From assembly GCF_008704995.1 (NCBI RefSeq), contig NZ_CP023747.1, positions 7,288,001 through 7,352,000 on the forward strand: a DNA stretch of 64,000 bases, read 5' to 3'. Below are positions 53,530 through 61,771 of this stretch, one piece after another. Positions within the stretch are counted from its first letter, which is position 1, and each line of letters starts with the position of its first letter. The DNA is from Streptomyces nodosus (GTDB lineage Bacteria; Actinomycetota; Actinomycetes; Streptomycetales; Streptomycetaceae). The notes beneath the pieces were generated by a model. That model did no database searches, had not been told where the DNA came from, and saw only the letters and a list, made by a program, of their open reading frames with translations. Both the position numbers and the translations under genes were made by a program.

Positions 53530-54594
53530 ATGCACGGCGAGTACAAGGTTCCCGGCGGCAAGCTGGTGGTGGTCGATCTGGACGACCGCGACGGCGTGCT
53601 GCGCGACGTCCGGGTCGCCGGGGACTTCTTCCTCGAACCCGATGAGGCACTGCTCGCCGTCGACCGGGCCCTGGAGGGCGCCGGCGTGGACACGGATGCC
53701 GCCGAGCTCGCCCGGCGCATCGAGGCGGGGCTTCCCGAGGGCACCGTCATGTACGGCATCACCCCGGAAGGCGTCGCCGTCGCCGTGCGCCGCGCCCTCG
53801 CCCGGGCGACGGACTGGTCCGACTACGACTGGCAGCTCATCCATGAACAGCCCCAGTCGCCCGCCCTCCATATGGCGCTCGACGAGGTCATCACCACTGA
53901 GGTCGCCGCGGGGCACCGGCCGCCCACCCTCCGTGTCTGGGAGTGGGGAGGCCCGGCGGTCGTCATCGGGAGCTTCCAGTCGCTGCGGAACGAGGTCGAC
54001 ACGGAGGCCGCCCGGCACCACGGGATGACCGTGGTGCGCCGCATCTCCGGCGGCGGGGCCATGTTCGTGGAACCCGGCAACACCATCACCTACTCGCTCT
54101 CCGTGCCTGCCTCCCTGGTGTCCGGGCTGTCGTTCGCCGACTCCTACGCCTACCTCGACGACTGGGTCCTGGAGGCCCTCGACGACATGGGGATCAAGGC
54201 CTGGTACCAGCCCCTCAACGACATCGCCACCGATGCCGGCAAGATCGCGGGGGCCGCGCAGAAGCGCATGGTCGGCCCGGACGGCGGTCCGGGCGCGGTC
54301 CTTCACCATGTGACCATGTCCTACGACATCGACGCCGACAAGATGGTCCAGGTGCTGCGCATCGGCCAGGAGAAGCTGTCCGACAAGGGCACCCGCAGCG
54401 CCGGAAAGCGCGTCGACCCGCTGAGGCGGCAGACCGGCCTCTCCCGTGAGGCCGTCATCGACCGTATGATCCGCTCGTTCCGTGCGCGCCACGGCCTGAC
54501 CGCCGGCGGTCTCACCGGTCAGGAGCGCGAGCGCGCCGAGGAGCTGGCGGCGGCCAAGTTCTCCTCCCCGGAATGGACCGCCCGCGTTCCCTGA
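53530..54594 (+). CDS. Lipoate-protein ligase A with accessory domain at the N-terminus
   Basis: The 354-aa protein begins with about 90 residues like the LplA accessory domain (GEYKVPGGKLVVVDL, DEALLAVDRALEG), followed by the catalytic domain: RRISGGGAMF, the lipoyl-AMP Lys in TDAGKIAGAAQKRM and HVTMSYDID. In E. coli LplA the accessory domain is at the C-terminus and in Thermoplasma it is a separate protein; here the order is reversed. It attaches lipoate to dehydrogenase or glycine-cleavage proteins. GGGAG precedes the ATG. Confidence 0.88.
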   Translation: MHGEYKVPGGKLVVVDLDDRDGVLRDVRVAGDFFLEPDEALLAVDRALEGAGVDTDAAELARRIEAGLPEGTVMYGITPEGVAVAVRRALARATDWSDYDWQLIHEQPQSPALHMALDEVITTEVAAGHRPPTLRVWEWGGPAVVIGSFQSLRNEVDTEAARHHGMTVVRRISGGGAMFVEPGNTITYSLSVPASLVSGLSFADSYAYLDDWVLEALDDMGIKAWYQPLNDIATDAGKIAGAAQKRMVGPDGGPGAVLHHVTMSYDIDADKMVQVLRIGQEKLSDKGTRSAGKRVDPLRRQTGLSREAVIDRMIRSFRARHGLTAGGLTGQERERAEELAAAKFSSPEWTARVP

Positions 54595-54664
54595 GCCCCG
54601 GCACCGGGCAAAGGGGGGCTCGTACGGGCGTGACCGGCGCGGGGCCGGGTACGTTGCCCATGCC

Positions 54665-54871
54665 ATGGACGACTACCGCCACATCGAACTCGACGGCATC
54701 GCGTTCGTACCCGCCGAGCGCACGACCGAGCGGCTGGCCCTGCTGAGCCGGGACGAGGCGCACGATCTGCTGCGGCTGCTGTCGACGATCGCCGAGGAAG
54801 GCGGCCCGATGTCCGTCGAGGCGGGGCGGCTGGCGCGGGAGATCGCGGCCCGCATCCCCTCGGAGAACTGA
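54665..54871 (+). CDS. Small conserved hypothetical protein (68 aa)
   Basis: Starts MDDYRHIELDGIAFVPAERT and continues with a helical, acidic stretch (LLSRDEAHDLLRLLSTIAEE). TACGTT at 54650-54655 is a good -10 box 9 nt before the ATG, so the mRNA is probably leaderless. Unknown function. Confidence 0.65.
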   Translation: MDDYRHIELDGIAFVPAERTTERLALLSRDEAHDLLRLLSTIAEEGGPMSVEAGRLAREIAARIPSEN

Positions 54872-54945
54872 CCTCCACACCCCTCGGGGCGGACGGCCAC
54901 CGGCGCTCCCCGGCACCGCACATCACCCCATGACCACGCGGGGTC

Positions 54946-55770
54946 TCAGCGGTAGCGGGCGGCCACCTCGGCCAGCCGGTCGAGTTCCTCCAGCGTCTCG
55001 CCCTCCGGCACCGTCGGCAGAGAGAACAGCACTCGCTCCACGCCCAGGGCGAGATAGCCCTCGACCTGCCCTTGGTCGCCGGGGACCCCGTACACCGTCA
55101 CCGGCACATCCCGCCCGGCGAGGGAGCGCAGCCGCTCGATCTGCGGACCGAGCTGCTCCGGCGGCACTCCGTTGGCCAGCCATGCGTCGCCGTACCGCAC
55201 CACCCGCGCAAAGGCGCCCTCGCCTCCGCCGACATAGATCGGAGGGTGGGGGCGCTGGACCGGCTTGGGCCAGGAGTAGACGGGGTCGAAATCCACGAAG
55301 TCGCCGTGGAACTCGGCCTTCTCCGTGGTCCACAGCTGGGTGATGGCGCCCAGCCGCTCGTCGGTGAGCCGCCCACGGGTCGACGGATCGGTGCCGTGGT
55401 TGCGCATCTCCTCACGGTTCCAGCCGATGCCGACCCCGAGGATCGCCCGGCCCCCCGAGAGCAGATCGAGCGTGGCCACCTCCTTGGCCGTCATCAAGGG
55501 GTCCCGCTCCGGGATCAGCGCGATCCCGGTGGCCAGCAGCAGCCGCTCGGTCACCACACCGATCGCGCTCAGGGCGACGAAGGGGTCGAGGGTGCGGTAG
55601 TAGATCTCCGGCAGCTCACCTCCGCCCGGGTAGGGGGACTCGCGGTCGACCGGGATGTGCGAGTGCTCGGCGATGAACAGAGAGTCGAAGGCCCGCGCCT
55701 CCAGCGCCTTGCCGAGCGGGACCGGGCGGATGCCCTGATCGGTGATGAAGGTCGAGATTCCGAATTTCAC
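54946..55770 (-). CDS. LLM-class F420-dependent oxidoreductase
   Basis: The 274-aa TIM-barrel protein has KFGISTFITDQGIRP, LLLATGIALIPERDPL, DLLSGGRAILGVGIGWNREEM and YVGGGEGAFARVVRYGDAW. This matches F420-dependent luciferase-like oxidoreductases (TIGR03619-like). Start is GTG, six bases after CGGAG. Substrate unknown. Confidence 0.88.
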   Translation of the reverse strand: MKFGISTFITDQGIRPVPLGKALEARAFDSLFIAEHSHIPVDRESPYPGGGELPEIYYRTLDPFVALSAIGVVTERLLLATGIALIPERDPLMTAKEVATLDLLSGGRAILGVGIGWNREEMRNHGTDPSTRGRLTDERLGAITQLWTTEKAEFHGDFVDFDPVYSWPKPVQRPHPPIYVGGGEGAFARVVRYGDAWLANGVPPEQLGPQIERLRSLAGRDVPVTVYGVPGDQGQVEGYLALGVERVLFSLPTVPEGETLEELDRLAEVAARYR

Positions 55771-55807
55771 GGCGACTCCGTCGGACCTGGGGCGGGGCCG
55801 GGGACGC

Positions 55808-56242
55808 TCAGCTCCACAGGGGGTAGCTCACCGTCCGCCCGGACCCCTCCGGGCTGTCGTGGGTGTAGATCAGGTTCATCACGGTGTACTGCCGCAGCGG
55901 GGAATGCCCCTTCCAGGGCCTGGGGTTGTCGAGCCGCACGACGACCGGGTAGTCGTGGAACCTGCCGGCCGCGCAGTACGGCTTGCAGTCGTTGACCGTG
56001 TTTATCCCCGTGGCCACCGCAGACTCCGGGCCCCAGACGGACCAGTGGAGCGAGGAGAGGCGGCTGTTCCCGTCGCCGCAAGCGAGCATGAAGTCGGTGG
56101 GGTGTTCCTGCGGCTGCCAGGTGCAGTCGACCAGCACGGGGCGCTGTGCCGTCGAGGGAGGCGACGCCGCCGGTGCGGCGGAGGCAGTTGCCATGACTGC
56201 CGCGAACGCCGCGGCCGCACAGAGCGTGACCGCCGATTTCAT
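55808..56242 (-). CDS. Small secreted protein of unknown function
   Basis: The 144-aa protein has a signal peptide (KSAVTLCAAAAFAAVMATAS, cleavage near AAPAA) and a beta-rich mature part with four cysteines (VDCTW, MLACGDG, NDCKPYCAAG), likely two disulfides, ending SGRTVSYPLWS. I recall such proteins as common secreted hypotheticals in Streptomyces. The start uses AGGGA; an ATG five codons upstream (56257) also has a good site. Confidence 0.75.
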   Translation of the reverse strand: MKSAVTLCAAAAFAAVMATASAAPAASPPSTAQRPVLVDCTWQPQEHPTDFMLACGDGNSRLSSLHWSVWGPESAVATGINTVNDCKPYCAAGRFHDYPVVVRLDNPRPWKGHSPLRQYTVMNLIYTHDSPEGSGRTVSYPLWS

Positions 56243-56419
56243 AGTGTGTCCCTGCATATCCGCTCCCGACCACTTGTCGCCCGATCCGGGCGCACCGGCC
56301 CGATATCTGTCACGACGCTACGACTGTGCCGGAGGATGCACCAGTCATATGGAGCAAAGTCATTGGTGCGGAGGAACTTCTTGTACGGCGGAGCACATTC
56401 TGTAGAGAGCGACGCCGCG

Positions 56420-56448
56420 AGACGGCCGGGGTGATGCCCGGCCCTCTC
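56420..56448 (-). terminator. Terminator hairpin downstream of the 242-aa gene
   Basis: GGCCGGG-GTGATG-CCCGGCC with a further GAGA/TCTC pairing beyond one C-C mismatch, about 100 bp after the minus-strand stop at 56549. No gene lies between 56258 and 56548. Confidence 0.6.
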
Positions 56449-56548
56449 GCGTGCGGGGTGTCGGCACGGCTCCTCGGCCCCTCAGGGCCTGCGCGGCGGA
56501 GCGGGACACCCGGGGAGGGCGTTCGGGGCGGTCGCGAGGCCGGAGCGG

Positions 56549-57277
56549 TCAGCCGGTGGTGTCCATGCGCTGCTGGGCGGCGGCCATCGATCCCGCCCAT
56601 ACCGCCGAGGCCGCCGCCCGCAGTCCGCTGCCCGTCGGGTGCGGGCCGATCGGGCCGCCCGCCGACGGACGGTCGTCCGGCCAGCGCTGATCGTGTCCTT
56701 GGTCGGTCAGATACCGCGCCGGGGTGGGGATGTTCTCGGCCGTCGCCTCGACCAGGGCCTGGGCGAGTTGTTCGAGGGTGCTCTCCAGCGCCCTCAGCAG
56801 CTTCTCGTCCCGCTGGCGCAGCGAGGCCATCAGTTCCATGCCCCGCTCGTCGTCGGCGAGCGCGGCGACGCTCTCCCCGACCCGGCAGGCCGCCAGCGCC
56901 TGGGCGGCGATCGCGTACTCGCCCTGGATGTTTCTCAACAGCCGCCGCTCGGTGACCGGGTGCCGGGCGTGCAGAACGCCCTCCGCGATCACCGTGCCGA
57001 CCTCCAGGGGGATGCGCGCCGCGCGGACGGCGGCCGAAGTGATCGTGCGGACGATCGCGGTGGCGTCGCCCAGCAGCCGGCGGGGACGGACGGCGCGTAC
57101 ATGGTTGTCGATGCGGCCCATGTACTCCTCGATGTCGGCGAGATGGCGCTCCAGCGTCCGACGGTGCGGGCCGGTGGGGGTGACGGTCAGGTCCGCCCGG
57201 AATTTGTCGATGACTGCGGCGTGGGCCGCCCGGGCGTCTTCCAGGGCAGGTATAAGCGCGTGCGTCGTCACTGTCAT
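56549..57277 (-). CDS. Conserved hypothetical helical protein (242 aa)
   Basis: Begins MTVTTHALIPALEDARAAHA and is helical for about 180 residues (RRTLERHLADIEEYMGRIDN; DEKLLRALESTLEQLAQALV), with a Gly/Pro-rich tail. The helical hairpin pattern vaguely resembles ferritin-like folds, but metal ligands are not clear. AGGAAG is about 8 nt before the ATG. Function unknown. The upstream 1 kb to 58220 is described separately. Confidence 0.7.
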   Translation of the reverse strand: MTVTTHALIPALEDARAAHAAVIDKFRADLTVTPTGPHRRTLERHLADIEEYMGRIDNHVRAVRPRRLLGDATAIVRTITSAAVRAARIPLEVGTVIAEGVLHARHPVTERRLLRNIQGEYAIAAQALAACRVGESVAALADDERGMELMASLRQRDEKLLRALESTLEQLAQALVEATAENIPTPARYLTDQGHDQRWPDDRPSAGGPIGPHPTGSGLRAAASAVWAGSMAAAQQRMDTTG

Positions 57278-58220
57278 TGCCGTACTTCCTTGGTCTGGCG
57301 TTCTGGGACGCGGGATGGGAGGTGTGCCCGCGGGATCGGATGACCGGCCCGGCTGGCCCCGGGACCAGGGTGTGCGAACCGGTTGAAGATCGCCCGGCGG
57401 TTTGCACGCCTCGGCGGCGGCCGAGACACGTTTCCGGCGGCGATCACCGCCCTGCCCGCATATCCGCCCGGCTGAGCCGTCCGGGTGGCCGGTACCCCCG
57501 GGGGATACGGGCACCGGTCGCCGAGGCATCCAGGGGAAGCGCCGTGCCGCGGTCGTCGCGGGGAAGGCGAGGGAGGGGTCCACGCGCGGCGACGCCGAAC
57601 TCCCCGAGCCGGCCGGAAGAACGCTGCGCGGTCAGGCGGCCAGGGGCGTCCCGGGCACCTTTCGGCGGATCGGCGGCGTCGGAGGGAGTCGGTCGCAGCG
57701 GCGGGGGACCGGTCGTACCGGGCACGGAGGCCGGAGGGCCCCTTGAGGGACCGCGACGCACCTGACGCGGGCGCATCAGCCGACAGGGCGGACAGGGAGG
57801 CGGGACGCGGAGGGCCGGGCGGGCCGGAGCACCGCGTCGCCGGATCACGGACCGAAGATTCGCCGGGGCCGACGGTCCGTGCGGATCCGGGCGGTCGCAC
57901 CGGTCGCACCGGAGCCGCACCGCGCGGGCCGACGGCCTCCGCCGCACCGAACGCGCGGCCGGCGGGGCGGAAGGAGCCTGTGGTCGGCCGGGCGCCGGAC
58001 CGAGCACCAGGCCGGTCGGCCGGGTGGCGGGTGTGGGGACGAGCACCGCAGCGGCCCGCTGGGAGCCTTTCGGCGCGTCACTTCGCCCGCCGGGCGGTCG
58101 GGTTGATGCGCTGCCGGCCTCACGGGCGCCGGGACGGGCGCGTCGGCACATCGTCGTCCCCCGTACGCCACAAGGGCGTCGGAACGGTCGGCAGCCGGGC
58201 GGGCGTTCCGCCGGGACGCG
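57278..58220. other. Long gene-poor interval before the SWIM-VWA-MoxR operon
   Basis: About 940 bp of extreme GC content without a plausible gene. Open frames here give low-complexity Arg/Pro/Gly/Ala sequences on several frames, the sign of non-coding high-GC DNA. It includes a direct repeat GGTCGCACC-GGTCGCACC near 57892-57910. It may be a long promoter region or the remains of a lost gene. Confidence 0.6.
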
Positions 58221-58243
58221 TTGTCAGTGGTCCCCACTATGTT
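58221..58243 (+). promoter_or_regulatory. RecA-independent DNA-damage promoter (RecA-NDp / PafBC type)
   Basis: The sequence TTGTCAGTG, exactly 8 nt, then TATGTT, matches the consensus tTGTCRgtg-N8-TAnnnT known from mycobacterial damage-inducible genes and bound by PafBC. All nine 5' bases, the spacer and the three fixed -10 bases agree. Transcription would start near 58250, about 50 nt before the first gene. Confidence 0.82.
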
Positions 58244-58300
58244 CAGCCGTGTCCCGCCGATCCGGCGTGGAAACCCCCTGCCTGCAAAGGAGATCGTGCG

Positions 58301-58801
58301 TTGTCGCACTGGGAGAAGTCGAGCGTCGCACGGGTGACACCACCCGCGCGGCCGCGCAAGCTCGCGAAGGTTCCGTTCGTCGAGCTGGCCGACGGACGGC
58401 TGCAGGGTGTGGTGTCCAGTGGCTCCGACATCGAGCGGGTCTATGTCTCGTCGGTCGCCGCCGGCACCTATGCCTTCGCGTGCAGCACCAACAACAACCG
58501 GCCCTGCGGGGGTGCGCGGGGCACGTTCTGCAATCACATCCGGGCGCTGATCGGCGAGGCCGTGCTGCAGTACGGCGCCGAGCGTGTCGCCCGTGGTCTC
58601 CGGGTCGAGACCGGGGGAGTGCCGAGCGCGGACGGCATCGTCACCGAGATGGCCCTCACCCGGCCGGCCAAGGCGGACGGCCAGGCCGCCGCAGCCGTCT
58701 TCAGCCGGTTCCTGCGCCATCTGGCCTACCTCCAACTCGCCCCGACGACCGCGCCCCTGCCGGAGATGCAGTGGTTCCCGCCGACCAGGGCGGCGGCGTG
58801 A
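58301..58801 (+). CDS. SWIM zinc-finger-like protein, first gene of damage-inducible operon
   Basis: A 166-aa protein starts with TTG after AAAGGAG (spacing 8). Its centre has a SWIM-like metal motif, YAFACSTNNNRPCGGARGTFCNHI, with Cys, Cys, Cys-x-His ligands: the pattern CxxxxxxxxC...CNH is a looser version of CxCx(n)CxH. N-terminal residues are basic. SWIM domains bind DNA or proteins, so it may target the complex. In E. coli, YehQ is a larger SWIM protein encoded with AAA and VWA genes. Confidence 0.75.
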   Translation: MSHWEKSSVARVTPPARPRKLAKVPFVELADGRLQGVVSSGSDIERVYVSSVAAGTYAFACSTNNNRPCGGARGTFCNHIRALIGEAVLQYGAERVARGLRVETGGVPSADGIVTEMALTRPAKADGQAAAAVFSRFLRHLAYLQLAPTTAPLPEMQWFPPTRAAA

Positions 58802-60189
58802 TGCGCACCGATCCGCTCCTCGAACCCCCGGCCGGACTCGACGAGGCGCTGACGGCCGTCGACGCCTTCGACCAGGTCCTCGCCGACGGCCTGCTGCGCC
58901 CCCGTCCGGACCGGGCCGCCGAACTGACCGGGTTCGCCGACGCCCTGACGGGCACCCCGTTGGCCTCCCGGGTCGCCGAGGCGGCGGAGAAGGCCGCGGC
59001 CGGAGCCGCGGACGAGGACCACCTCCTCGCCCTCGCGGCCGCCCGCACCGCCCTGCTGGGCTCCGTCCACGACGCGCTCATGGCCCGCGTCGACGAGGCG
59101 ACCGGCCGGACCCCCGGCGCATCCACGGCACCGCAGGCCACGGCAGGGGAAGCCGTGAATCTGCAGGCCGCAGCCCGCTCCTGGCTCTGCGATCTCGCCC
59201 GCGCGGGATGGCAGGGCATCGACCACGACCTGGTCTCGGGAGCGGCCCAGATCGTCTCCTCGATGCTCCCGCAGCCGGCGCTGCGTCGCCTCGCCACCCT
59301 GCTCGACGGCTTCTCCGCCGAACTGGCGGCCTCCTGCCCCGGCGCCTCCCTGGAGCGTGTCCCCGGGCGTCGCTGGGGAGATCTGTGGTCCAGAGCGATG
59401 CTGCTGACCCTGCCGGGCGCCGCCGAGCCGGCGATGACCGGCGCCGCCACCGGCCGGCTGCTGCCCCTCGGCGTCGATGTGCAGGAACATGCGACCGCCG
59501 TACAGGCCCAGGTCCACGCGGTGTTCGAGCCCGCCGACGGCGCCGCGCCCCTCCTGGTGCGCGCCGGGGTCTCGGTGCCCAAACCCGACACCGTCGTCGG
59601 GGCGGGCGTCTGGCAACTGCTGCGCCCGCACATGTCGCTGCTGACGGTCGTCGGCGAAGGACGGTCGATGGACATCACCGACATGCCCCTCACCGCCGAG
59701 GGCGATCTCGTCTGGAGCGACGAACACGCACGCCCGAGCGAGCCCGCCGACGCCTTCACCACCGCCCGCGTCGCCCTGCCCACCGCGAGCGCCCCGCCGA
59801 CCGCACCGCTGGACCGGCACCCCGCGCGCATCGCGGTGCCCGTCTTCGTGGAGGGCTACACCGTCCAGAAGGACGACTCCACGGTCGGCTTCACCGTCGC
59901 CGGCCACTCCATCGCCGTCGACACGGACCGCGTTCCGGCCGCAGGACCGCTCACCCCCGAGGGCGTCGCGGCGTCCAGTGCCTGCATCGGCCTGCTGCGC
60001 TGGGACGCCGGGGTGTTCACCGTCCAGCCCCTCGCCGTGGAGACGACCGTACGGAAGAAGCGCGTCACCATCCAGGCCGGTGCCTGGGCCGGAGGCACGA
60101 CCGACAAGGCCGGTGCCAGGGCCGAGAAGGCCGCCACCGACGCCATGAAGGTGCTGGGCGAGCGCGCCGGAAGGCTGCTGCGGAAATGA
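58801..60189 (+). CDS. Unknown protein of the SWIM-VWA-MoxR operon
   Basis: The 462-aa protein has a helical N-terminal half (AGLDEALTAVDAFDQVLADG; SWLCDLARAGWQGIDHDLVSG) and a beta-rich C-terminal half (RIAVPVFVEGYTVQKDDSTV, KKRVTIQAGAWAG), ending in a basic helix. No known motif was recognised. Its start overlaps the preceding stop (TGATG); GTG at 58798 is an alternative. Its own stop overlaps the VWA start (ATGA). Strict coupling shows it is made in proportion with its neighbours. Confidence 0.75.
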   Translation: MRTDPLLEPPAGLDEALTAVDAFDQVLADGLLRPRPDRAAELTGFADALTGTPLASRVAEAAEKAAAGAADEDHLLALAAARTALLGSVHDALMARVDEATGRTPGASTAPQATAGEAVNLQAAARSWLCDLARAGWQGIDHDLVSGAAQIVSSMLPQPALRRLATLLDGFSAELAASCPGASLERVPGRRWGDLWSRAMLLTLPGAAEPAMTGAATGRLLPLGVDVQEHATAVQAQVHAVFEPADGAAPLLVRAGVSVPKPDTVVGAGVWQLLRPHMSLLTVVGEGRSMDITDMPLTAEGDLVWSDEHARPSEPADAFTTARVALPTASAPPTAPLDRHPARIAVPVFVEGYTVQKDDSTVGFTVAGHSIAVDTDRVPAAGPLTPEGVAASSACIGLLRWDAGVFTVQPLAVETTVRKKRVTIQAGAWAGGTTDKAGARAEKAATDAMKVLGERAGRLLRK

Positions 60190-61640
60190 CCGATCACACC
60201 ACCGCTCACCCCACCGGGCACACCGTCGAAGGGAACCCCGAGGCGGATCCGGAGGTGAACCGCCGCCAGGTGCTGTACTGGCGACTGCTCGCCCGCCTCT
60301 TCGATCAGGAGGAGCAGACGACGCTCGAGTCCGCGAGTCTCGCCGTCGTCGAGGACATCGGTCTGCCGCCCGCGCTGCTGGACCCGGACACCGCCATCGA
60401 CTCCCTGGTACAACGCCACCCCGAGCTGGCCGCCGAGTTCGACGGCCTGATGGTTCCCGAGGCCGAGCCCGGTACCGGCGCGGACGAGGACGGCGCACGC
60501 GATCGCGCCGCCGAAGTCAGGCGCGCCGCACTGGTGTCGAAGGTGCTGCTCAATGTGTTCGCCTCCGGCTCCGGCACGGTCACCGCCGGGCAACTGGCCC
60601 GCTGGCAGTCCGACGCCGGCTGGCTGGAGCGCGCGCTCGGCTGCGCACCCGGTGAGTTGCGCGGCGGCCGCCCCGGTGCGAGGGCCGGCGGAGTGAGCCC
60701 CACCGGCACGGGAGGCCGCGGCCCGACCCCCGACCTCAGCCGCCTCATCCCGGCGATCGGGCCCGAACTCGGAGCCATCGAGGCCGACCTCGTCCGCCGG
60801 ATGCGGCTGCGCGAGGTGCTCGCCGACCCCGGGCTCGCCGCCCGGCTCACCCCGAGCATGTCACTGATCGAGCAACTGCTGCGCGACAAGAACAACCTGT
60901 CGGGTGTCGCCCTGGCCAACGCCAAGGCCCTGATACGCCGCTTCGTCGACGAGGTCGCCGATGTGCTGCGCACACAGGTCGAGAAGGCGTCCGTGGGCGC
61001 GATCGACCGCTCGGTGCCGCCCAAGCGGGTCTTCCGCAATCTGGACCTCGACCGCACGATCTGGAAGAACCTCACCAACTGGAGCCCGGAGGAGGAGCGG
61101 CTGTATGTGGACCGCCTCTACTACCGCCACACCGCTCGCAGGACGACACCCCAGCGGCTGATCGTGGTCGTGGACCAGTCGGGCTCGATGGTCGACTCCA
61201 TGGTCAACTGCACGATCCTGGCGTCGATCTTCGCCGGGCTGCCGAAGGTGGACGTGCATCTGGTCGCCTACGACACCCAGGCCCTCGACCTCACCCCCTG
61301 GGTGCACGACCCCTTCGAGACCCTGCTGCGGACCGACCTCGGCGGCGGCACCGACGGCACGGTCGCCATGGCCCTGGCCCAGCCGAAGATCGCCGAACCG
61401 CGGAACACCGTGGTGGTCTGGATCTCCGACTTCTATGAATGGCGCGCCGAGCCGCTGTTCGAGAGCATGGCGGCCATCCATCGCTCCGGGGCCAGATTCA
61501 TCCCCGTCGGTTCGGTCACCAGCTCCGGCCGCGGCAGCGTCAACCCATGGTTCCGGGAGCGCTTCAAGGACCTCGGAACGCCGGTGATCTCCGGCCATAT
61601 CCGCAAGCTGGTCCATGAGCTCAAGACGTTTCTGACCTAG
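60186..61640 (+). CDS. VWA-domain protein (YehP-like)
   Basis: The 484-aa protein has a helical N-terminal region of about 300 residues and a C-terminal von Willebrand A domain. MIDAS metal residues are seen: DQSGSM (Asp330), a Thr in GGGTDGT and the Asp of VVWISDFYEW. VWA proteins pair with MoxR ATPases to act on target proteins, often for metal insertion or remodelling. It overlaps the preceding gene by 4 nt. A gap of 131 bp separates it from the AAA gene. Confidence 0.9.
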   Translation: MTDHTTAHPTGHTVEGNPEADPEVNRRQVLYWRLLARLFDQEEQTTLESASLAVVEDIGLPPALLDPDTAIDSLVQRHPELAAEFDGLMVPEAEPGTGADEDGARDRAAEVRRAALVSKVLLNVFASGSGTVTAGQLARWQSDAGWLERALGCAPGELRGGRPGARAGGVSPTGTGGRGPTPDLSRLIPAIGPELGAIEADLVRRMRLREVLADPGLAARLTPSMSLIEQLLRDKNNLSGVALANAKALIRRFVDEVADVLRTQVEKASVGAIDRSVPPKRVFRNLDLDRTIWKNLTNWSPEEERLYVDRLYYRHTARRTTPQRLIVVVDQSGSMVDSMVNCTILASIFAGLPKVDVHLVAYDTQALDLTPWVHDPFETLLRTDLGGGTDGTVAMALAQPKIAEPRNTVVVWISDFYEWRAEPLFESMAAIHRSGARFIPVGSVTSSGRGSVNPWFRERFKDLGTPVISGHIRKLVHELKTFLT

Positions 61641-61771
61641 GGACGCGGCTTCAGGCACCCCATGCCGAAGCCGGTCACTCGCTTCGTGCCGGGGCGTCCC
61701 TCTCTGCTCCACACCCCCTTCTGCTCCCTCGCTGAGCTTCGTGCTCCCTCATTTACCTGGAAAGGCCCGAT

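Noticed and set aside
57444..58151. 235-codon minus-strand frame in the long gap
   Set aside because: Pro/Arg/Ala-rich, no ribosome-binding site and no domain; the same DNA is open in several frames.
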